Source: Acanthosepion esculentum (lineage: Eukaryota; Mollusca; Cephalopoda; Sepiida; Sepiidae). Taken from it: a stretch of DNA of 64,000 nt. The number at the start of each line of letters is the position of its first letter. The stretch's first letter is position 1. Location: NCBI GenBank assembly GCA_964036315.1, contig OZ038482.1:9664698-9728697 (forward strand), given 5' to 3'. A program made the translations under genes and the position numbers. The notes beneath the pieces were generated by a model. That model was not told the origin of the DNA. It saw nothing but the letters and a program-made list of their open reading frames with translations, and did not search any database. Positions 1 to 11,213 of the stretch are shown one piece after another.

Positions 1-2935
1 TACCAATAATACATTATTGGTAAAGGAAGAGAAAAATTATCAGCAATACATTATTGATAAAGGAAGAGAATAATTACCAATAATACATTATTGATAAAGG
101 AAGAGAATAATTACCAATAATACATTATTGGTAAAGGAAGAGAAAAATTATCAGCAATACATTATTGATAAAGGAAGAGAAAAATTACCAATAATACATT
201 ATTGATAAAGGAAGAGAATAATTACCAATAATACATTATTGGTAAAGGAAGAGAAAAATTATCAGCAATACATTATTGATAAAGGAAGAGAATAATTACC
301 AATAATACATTATTGATAAAGGAAGAGAATAATTACCAATAATACATTATTGGTAAAGGAAGAGAAAAATTATCAGCAATACATTATTGATAAAGGAAGA
401 GAAAAATTACCAATAATACAGTATTGATAAAGGAAGAGAATAATTACCAATAATACATTATTGATAAAGGAAGAGAATAATTACCAATAATACATTATTG
501 GTAAAGGAAGAGAAAAATTTTCAGCAATACATTATTGATAAAGGAAGAGAATAATTACCAATAATACATTATTGATAAAGGAAGAGAATAATTACCAATA
601 ATACATTATTGGTAAAGGAAGAGAAAAATTATCAGCAATACATTATTGATAAAGGAAGAGAAAAATTACCAATAATACATTATTGATAAAGGAAGAGAAT
701 AATTACCAATAATACATTATTGGTAAAGGAAGAGAATAATAACCAATAATACATTATTGATAAAGGAAGAGAAAAATTACCAGCAATACATTATTGATAA
801 AGGAAGAGAAAAATTACCAGCAATACATTATTGATAAAGGAAGAGAAAAATTACCAGCAATACATTATTGATAAAGGAAGAGAAAAATTACCAGCAATAC
901 ATTATTGATAAAGGAAGAGAATAATTACCAATAATACATTATTGATAAAGGAAGAGAATAATTACCAGCAATTCATTATTGATAAAGGAAGAGAATAATT
1001 ACCAATAATACATTATTGATAAAGGAAGAGAAAAATTACCAGCAATACATTATTGATAAAGGAAGAGAATAATTACCAATAATACATTATTGATAAAGGA
1101 AGAGAAAAATTACCAGCAATACATTATTGATAAAGGAAGAGAATAATTACCAATAATACATTATTGATAAAGGAAGAGAATAATTACCAGCAATACATTA
1201 TTGATAAAGGAAGAGAATAATTACCAATAATACAGTATTGATAAAGGAAGAGAAAAATTACCAGCAATACATTATTGATAAAGGAAGAGAATAATTACCA
1301 ATAATACATTATTGATAAAGGAAGAGAATAATTACCAATAATACATTATTGATAACGGAAGAGAATAATTACCAATAATACATTATTGATAAAGGAAGAG
1401 AAAAATTACCAGCAATACATTATTGATAAAGGAAGAGAATAATTACCAGCAATACATTATTGATAAAGGAAGAGAATAATTACCAGCAATACATTATTGA
1501 TAAAGGAAGAGAATAATTACCAATAATACAGTATTGATAAAGGAAGAGAATAATTACCAATAATACATTATTGATAAAGGAAGAGAAAAATTACCAGCAA
1601 TACATTATTGATAAAGGAAGAGAAAAATTACCAGCAATACATTATTGATAAAGGAAGAGAAAAATTACCAGCAATACATTATTGATAAAGGAAGAGAAAT
1701 ATTACCAGCAATACATTATTGATAAAGGAAGAGAAAAATTACCAGCAATACATTATTGATAAAGGAAGAGAATAATTACCAATAATACATTATTGGTAAA
1801 GGAAGAGAATAATAACCAATAATACATTATTGATAAAGGAAGAGAAAAATTACCAGCAATACATTATTGATAAAGGAAGAGAAAAATTACCAGCAATACA
1901 TTATTGATAAAGGAAGAGAAAAATTACCAGCAATACATTATTGATAAAGGAAGAGAAAAATTACCAGCAATACATTATTGATAAAGGAAGAGAATAATTA
2001 CCAATAATACATTATTGATAAAGGAAGAGAATAATTACCAGCAATACATTATTGATAAAGGAAGAGAATAATTACCAATAATACATTATTGATAAAGGAA
2101 GAGAAAAATTACCAGCAATACATTATTGATAAAGGAAGAGAATAATTACCAATAATACATTATTGATAAAGGAAGAGAAAAATTACCAGCAATACATTAT
2201 TGATAAAGGAAGAGAATAATTACCAATAATACATTATTGATAAAGGAAGAGAATAATTACCAGCAATACATTATTGATAAAGGAAGAGAATAATTACCAA
2301 TAATACATTATTGATAAAGGAAGAGAATAATTACCAATAATACATTATTGATAACGGAAGAGAATAATTACCAATAATACATTATTGATAAAGGAAGAGA
2401 AAAATTACCAGCAATACATTATTGATAAAGGAAGAGAATAATTACCAGCAATACATTATTGATAAAGGAAGAGAATAATTACCAGCAATACATTATTGAT
2501 AAAGGAAGAGAATAATTACCAATAATACAGTATTGATAAAGGAAGAGAATAATTACCAATAATACATTATTGATAAAGGAAGAGAAAAATTACCAGCAAT
2601 ACATTATTGATAAAGGAAGAGAAAAATTACCAGCAATACATTATTGATAAAGGAAGAGAAAAATTACCAGCAATACATTATTGATAAAGGAAGAGAAATA
2701 TTACCAGCAATACATTATTGATAAAGGAAGAGAAAAATTACCAGCAATACATTATTGATAAAGGAAGAGAAAAATTACCAGCAATACATTATTGATAAAG
2801 GAAGAGAAAAATTACCAATAATACATTCTTGATAAAGGAAGAGAATGATTACCAATAATACATTATTGATAAAGAAAGTGAAAAATTACCAGCAATACAT
2901 TATTGATAAAGAAAGTGAAAAATTACCAGCAATAT
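1..2935. repeat. 37-bp satellite array, about 79 units
   Basis: Uninterrupted head-to-tail repeats of a 37-bp unit that opens TACCARYAATACATTATTG and ends in AAGGAAGAGAAWAAT. Three main variants differ at a few positions: TACCAATAAT with GGTAAAGG, TATCAGCAAT, and TACCAATAAT with GATAAAGG. In the first ~780 bp they cycle in order, giving a 111-bp (3-unit) period, with a 222-bp period from alternating AATAAT/AAAAAT ends. From ~750 on, rare variants recur 999 bp apart (27 units). The last units decay near 2880-2935. The array starts before the window. No coding capacity. Confidence 0.97.
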
Positions 2936-3612
2936 ATTTTTGAAAAAAATTCACTAAACTCTAAAGAAAATTAAATTTTGGCATTAAATGACACGTAAGG
3001 AGTTGATATGTCATTAAACAAACCAAAACATACTATTATGTAATAAATATGATATTATATGATTATTATGTGATAGCCAATATATTCATGAATTTGTTTC
3101 CATACAAACATTAATCATATTTAGAAATTTGCTTCTTTCATTTAAGTTTTCTTCTGTTTGTACAAGATGGATGTTCCCAATTGAAAGTGGATGTAGATTT
3201 GACTATTTTCTGGATAAATGAAACATAAAAATATTGAAAATGCTTGGATATTTGCCAGTAGGCTGTAGAACAGAAACTGGGATGGAAAGCTGAAAGGAAA
3301 AAGGCAAAACCTGTAGGTTTTTTTAGGATTACTTAAGGTAACGTAAAATGTGGAAATCCTGTGGAAGCAAATTAACATAAATCTACTGAAGAACAGTCTG
3401 TCACAACTTTATCAATTTTGAAATGGAAAAGATCTTTTCTTTTTTATTATCAAAGAGGAAAGTTTTTTTTCATTCAATCAAGTCAGATCTCTCACAACCT
3501 TAAAAATATCCTCCAATACAAAAATCCAGATAAAATGTTTTTTACTTTGTTGTTAAATCATGTTGCCATGTGGCTGGGTAGATGTGTGTATGTTAATGTC
3601 TACATTTCCATC
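2936..3612. other. AT-rich DNA, no gene seen
   Basis: AT-rich sequence between two arrays. Two short opposing frames (3142-3378 and 3418-3639) have no recognisable domain and are rejected. Nothing else stands out. Confidence 0.6.
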
Positions 3613-4031
3613 TGTGTATATATGATTATTATATGTTAGACGTGATATCATATTATTATTATATGATAGACATAATATCATATGATTATTATATGATAAA
3701 CATGGTATCATATTATTATTATATGATAGACATGATATCATATTATTATTATATGATAGACATGATATCATATTATTATTATATGATACACATGATATAT
3801 GATTATTATATGATAGGCATGATATCATATGATTATTATGTTAGACATGCTATCATATTATATGATAGACATGATATATTATTATTATATGATAGGCATG
3901 ATATATTATTATTATATGTTAGACATGATATCATATTATTATTATATGATAGACATATATATTATAGGATAGACATAATATCATATGATTATTATATGAT
4001 AGACATGATATCATATGATTATATATGATAG
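3613..4031. repeat. 30-bp AT-rich minisatellite
   Basis: About 14 copies of a 30-bp unit, ATATGATAGACATGATATCA followed by TATTATTATT, some shortened to 27 bp or fewer. Each unit has a near-palindromic ATGATATCAT core. Because 30 is a multiple of three, both strands stay open for long stretches (3633-4028 plus, 3553-3828 minus) and encode monotonous Tyr/Met/Ile/Asp peptides. These are by-products, not genes. Confidence 0.93.
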
Positions 4032-4667
4032 CCACATAGAATCTAACCAAATGTATATGTATATATTTTTGGTTCTGCAGAGGTGTACATTTTATTTTAT
4101 GTGTGTGTATGTGTGTCTACATAGCCCCATATAAAAGAGATCAACCTAGATAAAAATAAAGAGATGTATGCAAGTCATATTTTTCAAGTATTTTTTATTG
4201 ACTGCATATATTTGTACTTAATTCATACAAAATTAAGTTTCCAGAATATTTAACATACACAGAAGATATATATATATTGACAGGTGGATTTTTATGCGTT
4301 ATTTAAAACCAAAAAACATAATAGTTTCATAACACTGCCATTTTCAATTCTGTCCAATAATTTCTAAATTAAACAGTGAAAATAAATGCCATCCATTTTT
4401 ATTATATTGCTTTGTTGACTCGCGCTTCCAATTATTATGCAACAGTGACTAAAAAACCTGTTTGAGCAAAATGACAAGTCAAAAATTGTTCAAATGTTCC
4501 ATGACCATTAAACAATATTAGAAATTTCTAGGTTATTAGCAAGAGACCTTCATACAGGCATGAAATGCATTACAATCACAGCTACATACTATGTGCAATC
4601 TGACAAAGGGATGGCAACAGTCTGCTTCATGCTTAAATGCAATTGCCTGGCATAATGATGATATTTT
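4032..4667. other. No gene seen
   Basis: AT-rich unique-looking sequence with short TG and TA runs. No frame, repeat or RNA signal that I can support. Confidence 0.55.
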
Positions 4668-5105
4668 TGTTTTAGCCATTTCACCGCAAATAAGGTGATA
4701 AAGCCACTAAGATGCAACAGGTTACTGAGTGTGAAAGAATTTGAGGAAAATCATTATGAAGGAGAGAGGACAATAAAAGTACAGGTTTCAAGGAGACAGA
4801 AGATGATGATTGACACTGCATTTAAGATTGACTTGAATGCAAGTAGTTGGAAGAGAGTTACACAAGCAGAATAAGAGAATAAACTGTTAGCAATGGACAT
4901 AAGGTCCTATCTAGCAATTTAAAATGCAAAATGATGACAACTAGCTGCCAAAATAGTACTGCACCTAAATTTGTGAAGTCTAGGTAGCAAAGAAAAAGAC
5001 TCATCAGAACAATTAGCATGGAAATATTTATAGAAAATACATTATGGTGGTGAGAAAGTTACTGAAGCTGAGATGCCAGCTCAGCACCAATAACATTGCA
5101 GGTTC
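4668..5105 (-). mobile_element. LINE family A, 3'-end fragment
   Basis: On the minus strand this ends in the tail that recurs through the window: on plus it reads TTTTARYCATTTCACC, then a GCAAGG-like stretch and AATGCCACTAAG. Related copies lie at 5959, 24453, 32838, 37625 and 57200. It covers the reverse transcriptase C-terminus and 3' UTR of a non-LTR retrotransposon, 5'-truncated and full of stops. Family membership comes from alignment by eye to the 37625-38540 copy, which retains reverse transcriptase motifs. Confidence 0.65.
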
Positions 5106-5117
5106 TTCTTTAAACAT

Positions 5118-5120
<3 letters not shown>

Positions 5121-5164
<44 letters not shown>
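5121..5164. repeat. (AAT)n microsatellite
   Basis: About 14 AAT triplets directly after a LINE 3' fragment. Confidence 0.95.
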
Positions 5165-5317
5165 GGTAGAAAATTGAAAATGTGCTTGGGGAGAAGACCA
5201 AGATTGTAGATTTACAAAAAACTGCAATCATATGCGCAGCAAGGATTTTCCAAAAACTTTTTGAGTTGTGAGGAGTCTTGTTGACACTAATGCTTCAAGA
5301 ACAATGTGCAACACCAA

Positions 5318-5640
5318 CATAATATAATATATAATAATATAATATATAATATAATATATATATATAATAATATAATATATATATATATATTAATATAATA
5401 TATATATAATATAATATAATATATACATATATATAATATATAATATAATATATATAATAATATAATATATATATATATAATAATATAATATAATATATAT
5501 ATATAATATATATATAATAATATATAATAATATAATATATAATATAATATAATATAATATATATAATAATATATAATAATATATAATATAATATAATATA
5601 ATATAATATATAATAATATAATATATAATAATAATATAAA
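5318..5640. repeat. Low-complexity TATAATA tract
   Basis: More than 300 bp made almost only of A and T, in irregular TATAA/TATATA words. Long Tyr/Ile frames on the minus strand (5295-5657, 5390-5701) are artefacts of this composition. Confidence 0.95.
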
Positions 5641-5900
5641 TATCTTTCATCCTCCAATGTCTGTGTGGGTGATAGAATTGAAGTGAAAATGGCATGATCA
5701 TAAAAACAACACCCAGAGGAGAAGAAGGGGTTGCAAAATTAGTCTTTTGTATGCACCAGTTTGATTTCTTTTTGGTGTTTTTATTTATCTATCTCATTCT
5801 GCACATATCTATCCAATTTGGTTCATATCTATCTAATTAATTCTGCTCATATCTATCTTTTTGGCTATCCATATTTTAAATGTATACATGTGGACAGAAA

Positions 5901-5902
<2 letters not shown>

Positions 5903-5957
<55 letters not shown>
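5903..5957. repeat. (TA)n microsatellite
   Basis: About 27 TA dinucleotides abutting the 3' end of the next LINE fragment. Confidence 0.97.
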
Positions 5958-5958
<1 letters not shown>

Positions 5959-5961
<3 letters not shown>

Positions 5962-6165
5962 TTAATCATTTCACTCCAGGCAAGGCAACAAATGTAGAAG
6001 GTTACTGAGTGTGAAAGAATATAAAAAAAAAGAAAAGCATTATTAAGGCCAGAAATTAAAAAGACAGAAGATGACAATTGACATTACATTTAAATTTTGA
6101 AGATTAAACTTGACTGGAAAGAAAGAATCCAAAAGAGAGTTCCACAAGCAATAAATATGAGAAAA
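5959..6165 (-). mobile_element. LINE family A, short 3'-tail fragment
   Basis: Same terminal block as at 4668 (TTTTAATCATTTCACTCC on plus), cut to about 200 bp. Non-coding. Confidence 0.6.
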
Positions 6166-6230
6166 AAATAAATATTAAATTAGAACTTTGTGAGAGATCA
6201 GTGTTTTAGCAAGATAAAGTATGTGTCATG

Positions 6231-6600
6231 GGTTGTTCTGGTGATGCATTGGTCTTGTCTGAATGTACTTCATTTTGTTTTATATATGTAATTTTGTTTG
6301 GGATTAAAAAGACATGATCAGCCCACAACTGAATTATATAAATTACAAACAAAACATAGACAAAATACAACACAATAAGTATAGACAAAAATGATAAAAT
6401 GCTTTAGTATACAATCCAGAGAAATGATTGTATATTTTAAAGAACATATATGTATACAGAGATAAAAAGTTTGTTCTTATCTGTTGGTAGCAACATGTAC
6501 TATCAGAGAACTGTCCTGGAAGTCTGACTACTCTGGCTGTCGAAAACAAAGAGAGAAAATATTTTGATTTTTGTTTCAGGTGGTGGTAAAACGCTTGATG
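6231..6600 (-). repeat. Dispersed repeat, left copy (pair with 10866-11213)
   Basis: About 370 bp recurring in the same orientation at 10866-11213, by eye 85-90% identical. It starts near TTCTGGTGATGC and ends near GGCAGTAAAATG. The pair brackets the minus-strand Ty3-like remains at 6640-8645. Two readings are open: degenerate LTRs of that element, or duplicated RNase H-region sequence, because the minus-strand frame continues from the reverse transcriptase block into this copy. I cannot choose between them. Confidence 0.55.
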
Positions 6601-6639
6601 TAGTGACACACCTACCATGTATTTACTGCTATTGGTTAC

Positions 6640-7500
6640 TGATTGATAGATGGTATAGTTAGGTTTGGGGTGAGCTAATGAAGGGAATCACTAAGAGTTT
6701 TGATAATATTATTGAATGCTTCGAATTCTATTTTGTTTAGTGAACCATTTGTAGAATTCCTCATTTTTACTGTTAATGGTAACACTAGCTCTGCAAATTT
6801 TGGGATTCATTTTCTATAAATATTTATCATTCCTAAAAATTTATGCAAACTTTTAACATCAGTTGGTGGTAGGAAAGATTGTAGGTTCTTGATTTCTTTT
6901 GTTGTTGCTTTAATACCATCTGCGCTTATATTATAACCCAGAAGGCCTAGGGACTCACATTTAGAAAGAGGCACTTTAAGGTTACCTTTACTTAAAATAT
7001 TGAAGACAGCATCTATATCTTGCATGTGCGATTGTTCATTTTCATTGAAGGTAAGTATGTCATTTATACAGACATAAACAAAGTATAGATTGGCAAATAT
7101 TATATCCATGAATTGCTAAAAAGTGACTTCTGCATTTTTTAAACCAAAAAGCATGTAGTTCTGTTCATGAAGTCCTAATGGAGAAGTTATAGCAGTCTTT
7201 CTTACATTGTGTGGGTGCATCTTAATTTGTTGATAAGCAGCAAATAAGTCAACCTTAGAAAAACAGGTTTTATTTGTTAGCTTGGTAGAGAATGCTTGCA
7301 GATTCAGAATAGAATAGTGATTGACTTTAGTAATGATATCTAAGGCTCAATTGTCTCCACAATATTGGTAGCTACCATCCTGTTTTGGTATGTGAAGTGG
7401 GTTGGCCCACTCACTATTTGGTAGTGATATTACTATGCACTTTTGTAGTCTTTGAAATTCTGCTTGTGCCATGCTATGTTTTTCCTCCAAGAGCTTGTTA
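6640..7500 (-). pseudogene. Ty3/gypsy-like reverse transcriptase, broken
   Basis: Read on minus, the order is that of a Ty3-type polymerase. A WANPLHIPKQDGSYQ stretch comes first (7370-7430), then VDLFAAYQQIKMHP (about 7210-7260), then SPLGLHEQNYMLFGL (about 7140-7190). The catalytic box follows at 7059-7070 and SLHKFLGMINIYRK at 6810-6850. These match the family's fingers, palm and thumb motifs. The catalytic YxDD box reads CIND, so one essential aspartate is replaced by Asn (7059-7064). Stops and a frameshift separate the blocks, so the gene is dead. It lies directly downstream of the protease remnant, as expected for gag-PR-RT order. Confidence 0.88.
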
Positions 7501-7739
7501 GTTTTGCAAAAACTGGGTCATAGCTGCCTGTGTCAGTATGGTGCTATAAACCATAATATGTGTTATTTGAATTTTTATGAGGTGAAATAATGCCTGGATA
7601 TATTTGTTATTTATTTCTTTAACACTAGAGGTTGCTGTTTGAAGGTTTTCGTTTCTATATATCACTGGGCTGAATGTTGCTTTGTTTTTGCAGTCTGTAA
7701 GTACTTCATAGCAACTCAGGAAGTCGAATACAAATAGAG

Positions 7740-7995
7740 TGTTGGTAACATCAGCTATTATGAATGTCCACTGGAATATCCTCCTAAGGCTGGGGATTCC
7801 AATTTCCATGTTAGGTTGGCATTTTATTTTATTTTCATTTGTGGTTGTGAGTGATACTGGCATTGGGTCGATCATAATTCCATTCACATTTGACAAAGGG
7901 TGTATTGATAAACTTGCCCCTATGTCTACTGTTAATTTTAATCTTGCTCTACCTATATTTTTGCAACCATTTCTAGTAATGGCGAACTTAACAGA
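7740..7995 (-). pseudogene. Ty3/gypsy-like aspartic protease, broken
   Basis: Part of a minus-strand frame at 7498-8079. The active site reads VDIGASLSIHP where the family has D-T/S-G; the triad codons lie at 7918-7926, with Thr changed to Ile. About 50 residues on, FQWTFIIADVTNTLFVFDFL matches the second half of retropepsins, with the usual Gly of the flap-to-core turn replaced. It sits between gag (right) and reverse transcriptase (left). Inactive by its motif. Confidence 0.85.
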
Positions 7996-8109
7996 GGAGC
8001 ATTTATATGTCCTGCTTTCATGGCCACTTGTACCAAGTCTTGCAGGTTCTGGCCCTTTCTGCAAAGTAAATATGTGCACTACATATTTTCAGCTTTTGAT
8101 CAGAGTTTC

Positions 8110-8645
8110 ATAAAAGGCTTCAAACCCACGGGTGTCTGCGTATTATGTTCTTTAATCTTGGATTCTGTGGTTTGTGTTGCTTTAGGTTGTTGGGCAACGA
8201 ACACTGGATGTTCGAACCAACAACATCAGCTTGTCTACCAATTTACCTATTCTTGCTGGTGTTAAATCTTTTTGTGATGTTACTACTGGGGTGATTCACT
8301 GCGGTGGGGGCTAGTAAAAATTTGTGTAGCATGATCTCATTCCCAATATTGAGTTGTTTTGTGATGGTAAGCATTTCCTGTGGGCAAACTGAGGGCCTGC
8401 AGTAGTAGATATTAGTTTATTCAATAGTTCTGGCTTAGTACGTATGTGTGCTTTCATTAATGTCTATTTAAGTTCATCAGTATTTTGTAAATCTGAGATT
8501 GAAGGTCGTATGTTTGCTACCAAATCCGCAAATAATGATGCTATTAACGTATCAAATTTTTTAGTGTCCATGGTGAACCACCCACTTATAAGTGGTCTCC
8601 ATGAATGCCGGTAGCTTAATGTTACCTTATGGCATCTTCTAATTT
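8110..8645 (-). pseudogene. Ty3/gypsy-like gag, broken
   Basis: The minus frame from about 8645 leftwards gives WFTMDTKKFDTLIASL (about 8520-8570) followed by LVANIRPSISDL. Stop-interrupted blocks resembling capsid helices follow, including ITPVVTSQKDLTPARIGKLV at about 8235-8300. The layout is that of an arthropod/mollusc Ty3-type capsid. An internal deletion after WFTM seems likely. No zinc knuckle was found. Confidence 0.7.
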
Positions 8646-9117
8646 TGTTATATAGGAATAAAGTGTCGCTGCCGACACTTGAGTTTGAACATAGATCGCC
8701 AGTGAGCAAACACAGGCAATCCCATTATTGAATTAAGTAGATCATGTGACCATAGAGGAAATAAGTAGGAAGTCGTGTAACATCTAATTGATCGCTATTT
8801 CTAGTCTATCCTCTATTACTGTTCAGATCACCATTCTATTCTATCCTCTATTACTATACGGATCAGTATTCTCCACTCTATTCACTATACTATTTCTCTA
8901 TTCAGATCACTACATGGATTACTGTTTGAGCAAGTATTATTGAGCAAGTAATATTAGTGCGAGTGCTATTCGAAGACGTCTGACACCAGTATTGTTCAAT
9001 GGTGTATTATAGTTGTATCTGCAATTACAAAGTCTCTACGTCAACAAGCATTACGAAAGTGACATAAGTATTCATTGGCTTCACAAAAGTGTCAAACGAG
9101 TGTTCGTTGACATCACA
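8646..9117 (-). mobile_element. LTR-like block, probable 5' LTR of the Ty3-like element
   Basis: A 472-bp block with a closely similar copy at 35570-36046. On plus it opens TGTTATATAGGAATAAAG and closes GTTGACATCACA; ends of the TG...CA type read the same way on either strand. It directly abuts the gag remnant on its upstream side, so 5' LTR is the simplest reading. Internally it holds two to three copies of a TCTATCCTCTATTACT motif and a repeated GTTCGTTGACATCACAAAA-like end. Orientation is inferred from the neighbouring gag. Confidence 0.6.
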
Positions 9118-9479
9118 AAAAATGTGTTGGTTTCCATTACAGTAGCATGTGTGAAAAATTTCATTTGTACCTTGAGGGTCACTTATTGTAATTAAGGTAA
9201 TATTCAATTTTTTTTTTCTGTGCACTTCAGGTTCAGCATTTGTAGTAGTGGATATACAAGGTGCGATGGGTAAGTTGTCGCCATTTATATTGTTCATTTT
9301 GCACATGCACATTGTTTTTGATTTTGTCAACTGCACAGTGTACTAGGGTCTGTTGGGCACAATCTGTGAGAAAAAGAGCAACATGACGCAATTCACTCTG
9401 CCAGAAATTTGGAAACGGCATGTTGTACTGCTTGGCATTTGAACAGGAAGCTCCAATACAAACATTTCAGAGTGTTTGA
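9118..9479. other. No gene seen
   Basis: Open frames on both strands (9013-9195, 9025-9336, 9233-9421) show no domain and straddle repeat boundaries. Nothing supported. Confidence 0.5.
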
Positions 9480-10012
9480 GTGTCGATCTGAGGACAGTGC
9501 AGAGGATTTGGTAAGAGTTGGATGAGTCTAATGGTGATTACAAAGGTATGTCAGCTTGGAAACCTCACTCTGATCATTCTGACAAGAAAAGAACTCCTGA
9601 ATTTGTTGGTGAGGTCCTCAGACTCAAAATGGAGTCCTACATCAAATGCCTTGAGGAGGTAGTGCTGCCCTGGGCCAAGAGGGTGGCTGCTGGAAGATTC
9701 CATGTCTGGCAACAGGATTCTGCACCATGGTACACAAGCAGGAGAACCCACTCATGGCTGTCAGACAATTTCTGAAACCACATCACCCCTTACATCTGGC
9801 CAGCTAACTCCCTAGACTGAAACCCCCTTGATCATTATATGTAGGGCACAGTTGGGTGAGAGACCAATAAAACTCCTTGTCACACCAAAGATGAACTGAA
9901 GGCAAGGATTATGGCAGCATTCACCAGCTTAAACAAGGAGACTGCCCAGAAGAGTTGCAGGAGGTTCTGAAGTCATCTGGAGACTGTGGTTGAAGCCAAT
10001 TGTGATTTTTAT
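9480..10012 (+). pseudogene. Mariner-like transposase with internal deletion
   Basis: The N-terminal part (RTVQRI, then ELDESNGDYKG around 9495-9550) and RTPEFVGEV (about 9590-9615) run in frame straight into the catalytic-half residues MESYIKCLEEVVLPWAKRV (9630-9690). QQDSAP (about 9710-9727) holds the second catalytic Asp. The DNA-binding region and first catalytic Asp that should lie between are missing. Beyond the stop at 9773 the C-terminus is still readable through several stops: ITPYIWPANS, then KDELKARIMAAFTSLNKETA to about 9990. Relatives are ~340 residues; the open frame here (9518-9775) is 85. No terminal repeats were found. Confidence 0.88.
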
Positions 10013-10120
10013 CGAATAAATTTGGTCTTTATTATCTCAAGATATTTTTGTGTAAGTTTGGTAATTATATGTTAAAATGAGATATCAGTCTTTTCATTTT
10101 TGCATAATTTAACCAGGAAT

Positions 10121-10410
10121 TGCCACTGTGGATAAGGACATTGGTTAGATCCAGTGACAGGACCTAAGGAGTTGTGAGTTCAGTACCTGGTTAAGGCAGT
10201 GGAGGACTTGGAGAGGTGAATTAACAGGAGATAACTGATATCCATTAGACATGGCATGTAGAACTGGAACAGACCACCCCAGCGAGCGAAATAAAGGGTT
10301 CAGTTCGACATTCCAACCACCTGAAGAAGGACGAAGCATACAACAGCTGAAATGTTGTGATAAATATGGCAACAAAGATGAGGACAATAGTCTGAATAAT
10401 GTAAATAGTG
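10121..10410 (+). mobile_element. tRNA-derived SINE (family S1), single copy
   Basis: The head resembles a tRNA promoter: a box A-like CCACTGTGGATAAGG and a box B-like GAGTTCAGTACC about 55 bp later. The body (GAATTAACAGGAGATAAC... AAATAAAGGGTTCAG) and tail (CTGAAGA at 10321, GAAA at 10349-10352, then GATGAGGACAATAGTC and GTAAATAGTG) match the family copies at 31720, 39467, 49362 and 62170. This is the only main copy here not in an inverted pair. It ends near a (TA)n tract. Confidence 0.8.
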
Positions 10411-10439
10411 TCAAACCAAACCAATTTATCCATTGCACC

Positions 10440-10440
<1 letters not shown>

Positions 10441-10479
<39 letters not shown>
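10441..10479. repeat. (TA)n microsatellite
   Basis: About 19 TA dinucleotides between a SINE and a mariner end. Confidence 0.97.
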
Positions 10480-10480
<1 letters not shown>

Positions 10481-10482
<2 letters not shown>

Positions 10483-10830
10483 AGGTAACCCAAAAAGTTC
10501 TGTCCGTTTTTTGATTAGTCATTGAATGAAGTTGAAATATATACGAAATGAGTGTAGCAATTGTTTTCAAATTCAGACAGCTGGAAGTAGGAACTTCAGA
10601 CATTATAAAAAACACACGCACCGTACCCGGCCATCAGTTATAAGCCGGACAGCTGTGAGAAGGATGGAAGTGTCTAGAAATCTCGTTCGGGGCTGTTTGC
10701 TTTACGACTTCAAAGTGGGCTTATCAGCAGCTGCATCAAGTCGCCGCATATGTCAAGCGTTTGGGGATAGTGCTGTGAAGCGTTTTCTTTTTATCCTTTA
10801 AAAACGGACAGAACTTTTTTGGTTACCTTG
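10481..10830 (+). mobile_element. Mariner internal-deletion derivative, 350 bp
   Basis: Terminal inverted repeats of about 30 bp: CAAGGTAACCCAAAAAGTTC at the left, and its complement ending GGTTACCTTG at 10830, with TA on the right side (left side CA). A start at 10664 gives a short frame whose RGCLLYDFKVGLSAAASS and RRICQAFGDSAVKR match the first helix-turn-helix of mariner transposases. It then jumps directly into the 3' terminal repeat. The catalytic domain is gone, so it could only move if transposase came from elsewhere. Confidence 0.88.
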
Positions 10831-10865
10831 TATAATTATATATATATATATATTTTGCACATCCG

Positions 10866-11213
10866 GGTCATTCTGGTGATGCCTTGTCTGAATGTACTTT
10901 TTTTTGTTTTATATATGTAATTTTGTTTGGGGTTAAAAAGACATGATCAGCCCACAACTGAATTATATAAATTACAAACAAAACATAGACAAAATACAAC
11001 ACAATAAGTATAGAAAAAAATGATAAAATGCTTTAGCATACAATTCAGTGAAATAATTGTATATTTTAAAGAACATACACATATATAGAAATAAAAGGTT
11101 GGAGGCTTTTTTGTTGGAGAAACGTACTATCAGAGAACTCTCCCAGAGAACTTTGGCCGTCAAAAACAAAGAGAGAGAAAATTTTGATTTTTGCTTCAAT
11201 TGGCAGTAAAATG
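10866..11213 (-). repeat. Dispersed repeat, right copy (pair with 6231-6600)
   Basis: Same unit and orientation as 6231-6600, with small indels (GATGCCTTGTCTG here, GATGCATTGGTCTTGTCTG there). See that entry for the two interpretations. Confidence 0.55.

Noticed and set aside
1..2935. CRISPR-like array
   Set aside because: The repeats are directly contiguous with no unique spacers, and the window is animal-like; it is a satellite.
3553..4028. Opposing 91- and 131-codon repeat proteins
   Set aside because: The 30-bp unit is a multiple of three, so open frames are automatic on both strands.
5295..5701. 120-codon Tyr/Ile protein
   Set aside because: AT-only low-complexity DNA.
10340..10360. 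Compensatory base changes proving the ACAAC/GTTGT hairpin in SINE tails
   Set aside because: Both paired changes (CG to CA and CG to TG) are expected from CpG decay alone, so they are not evidence of selected pairing.
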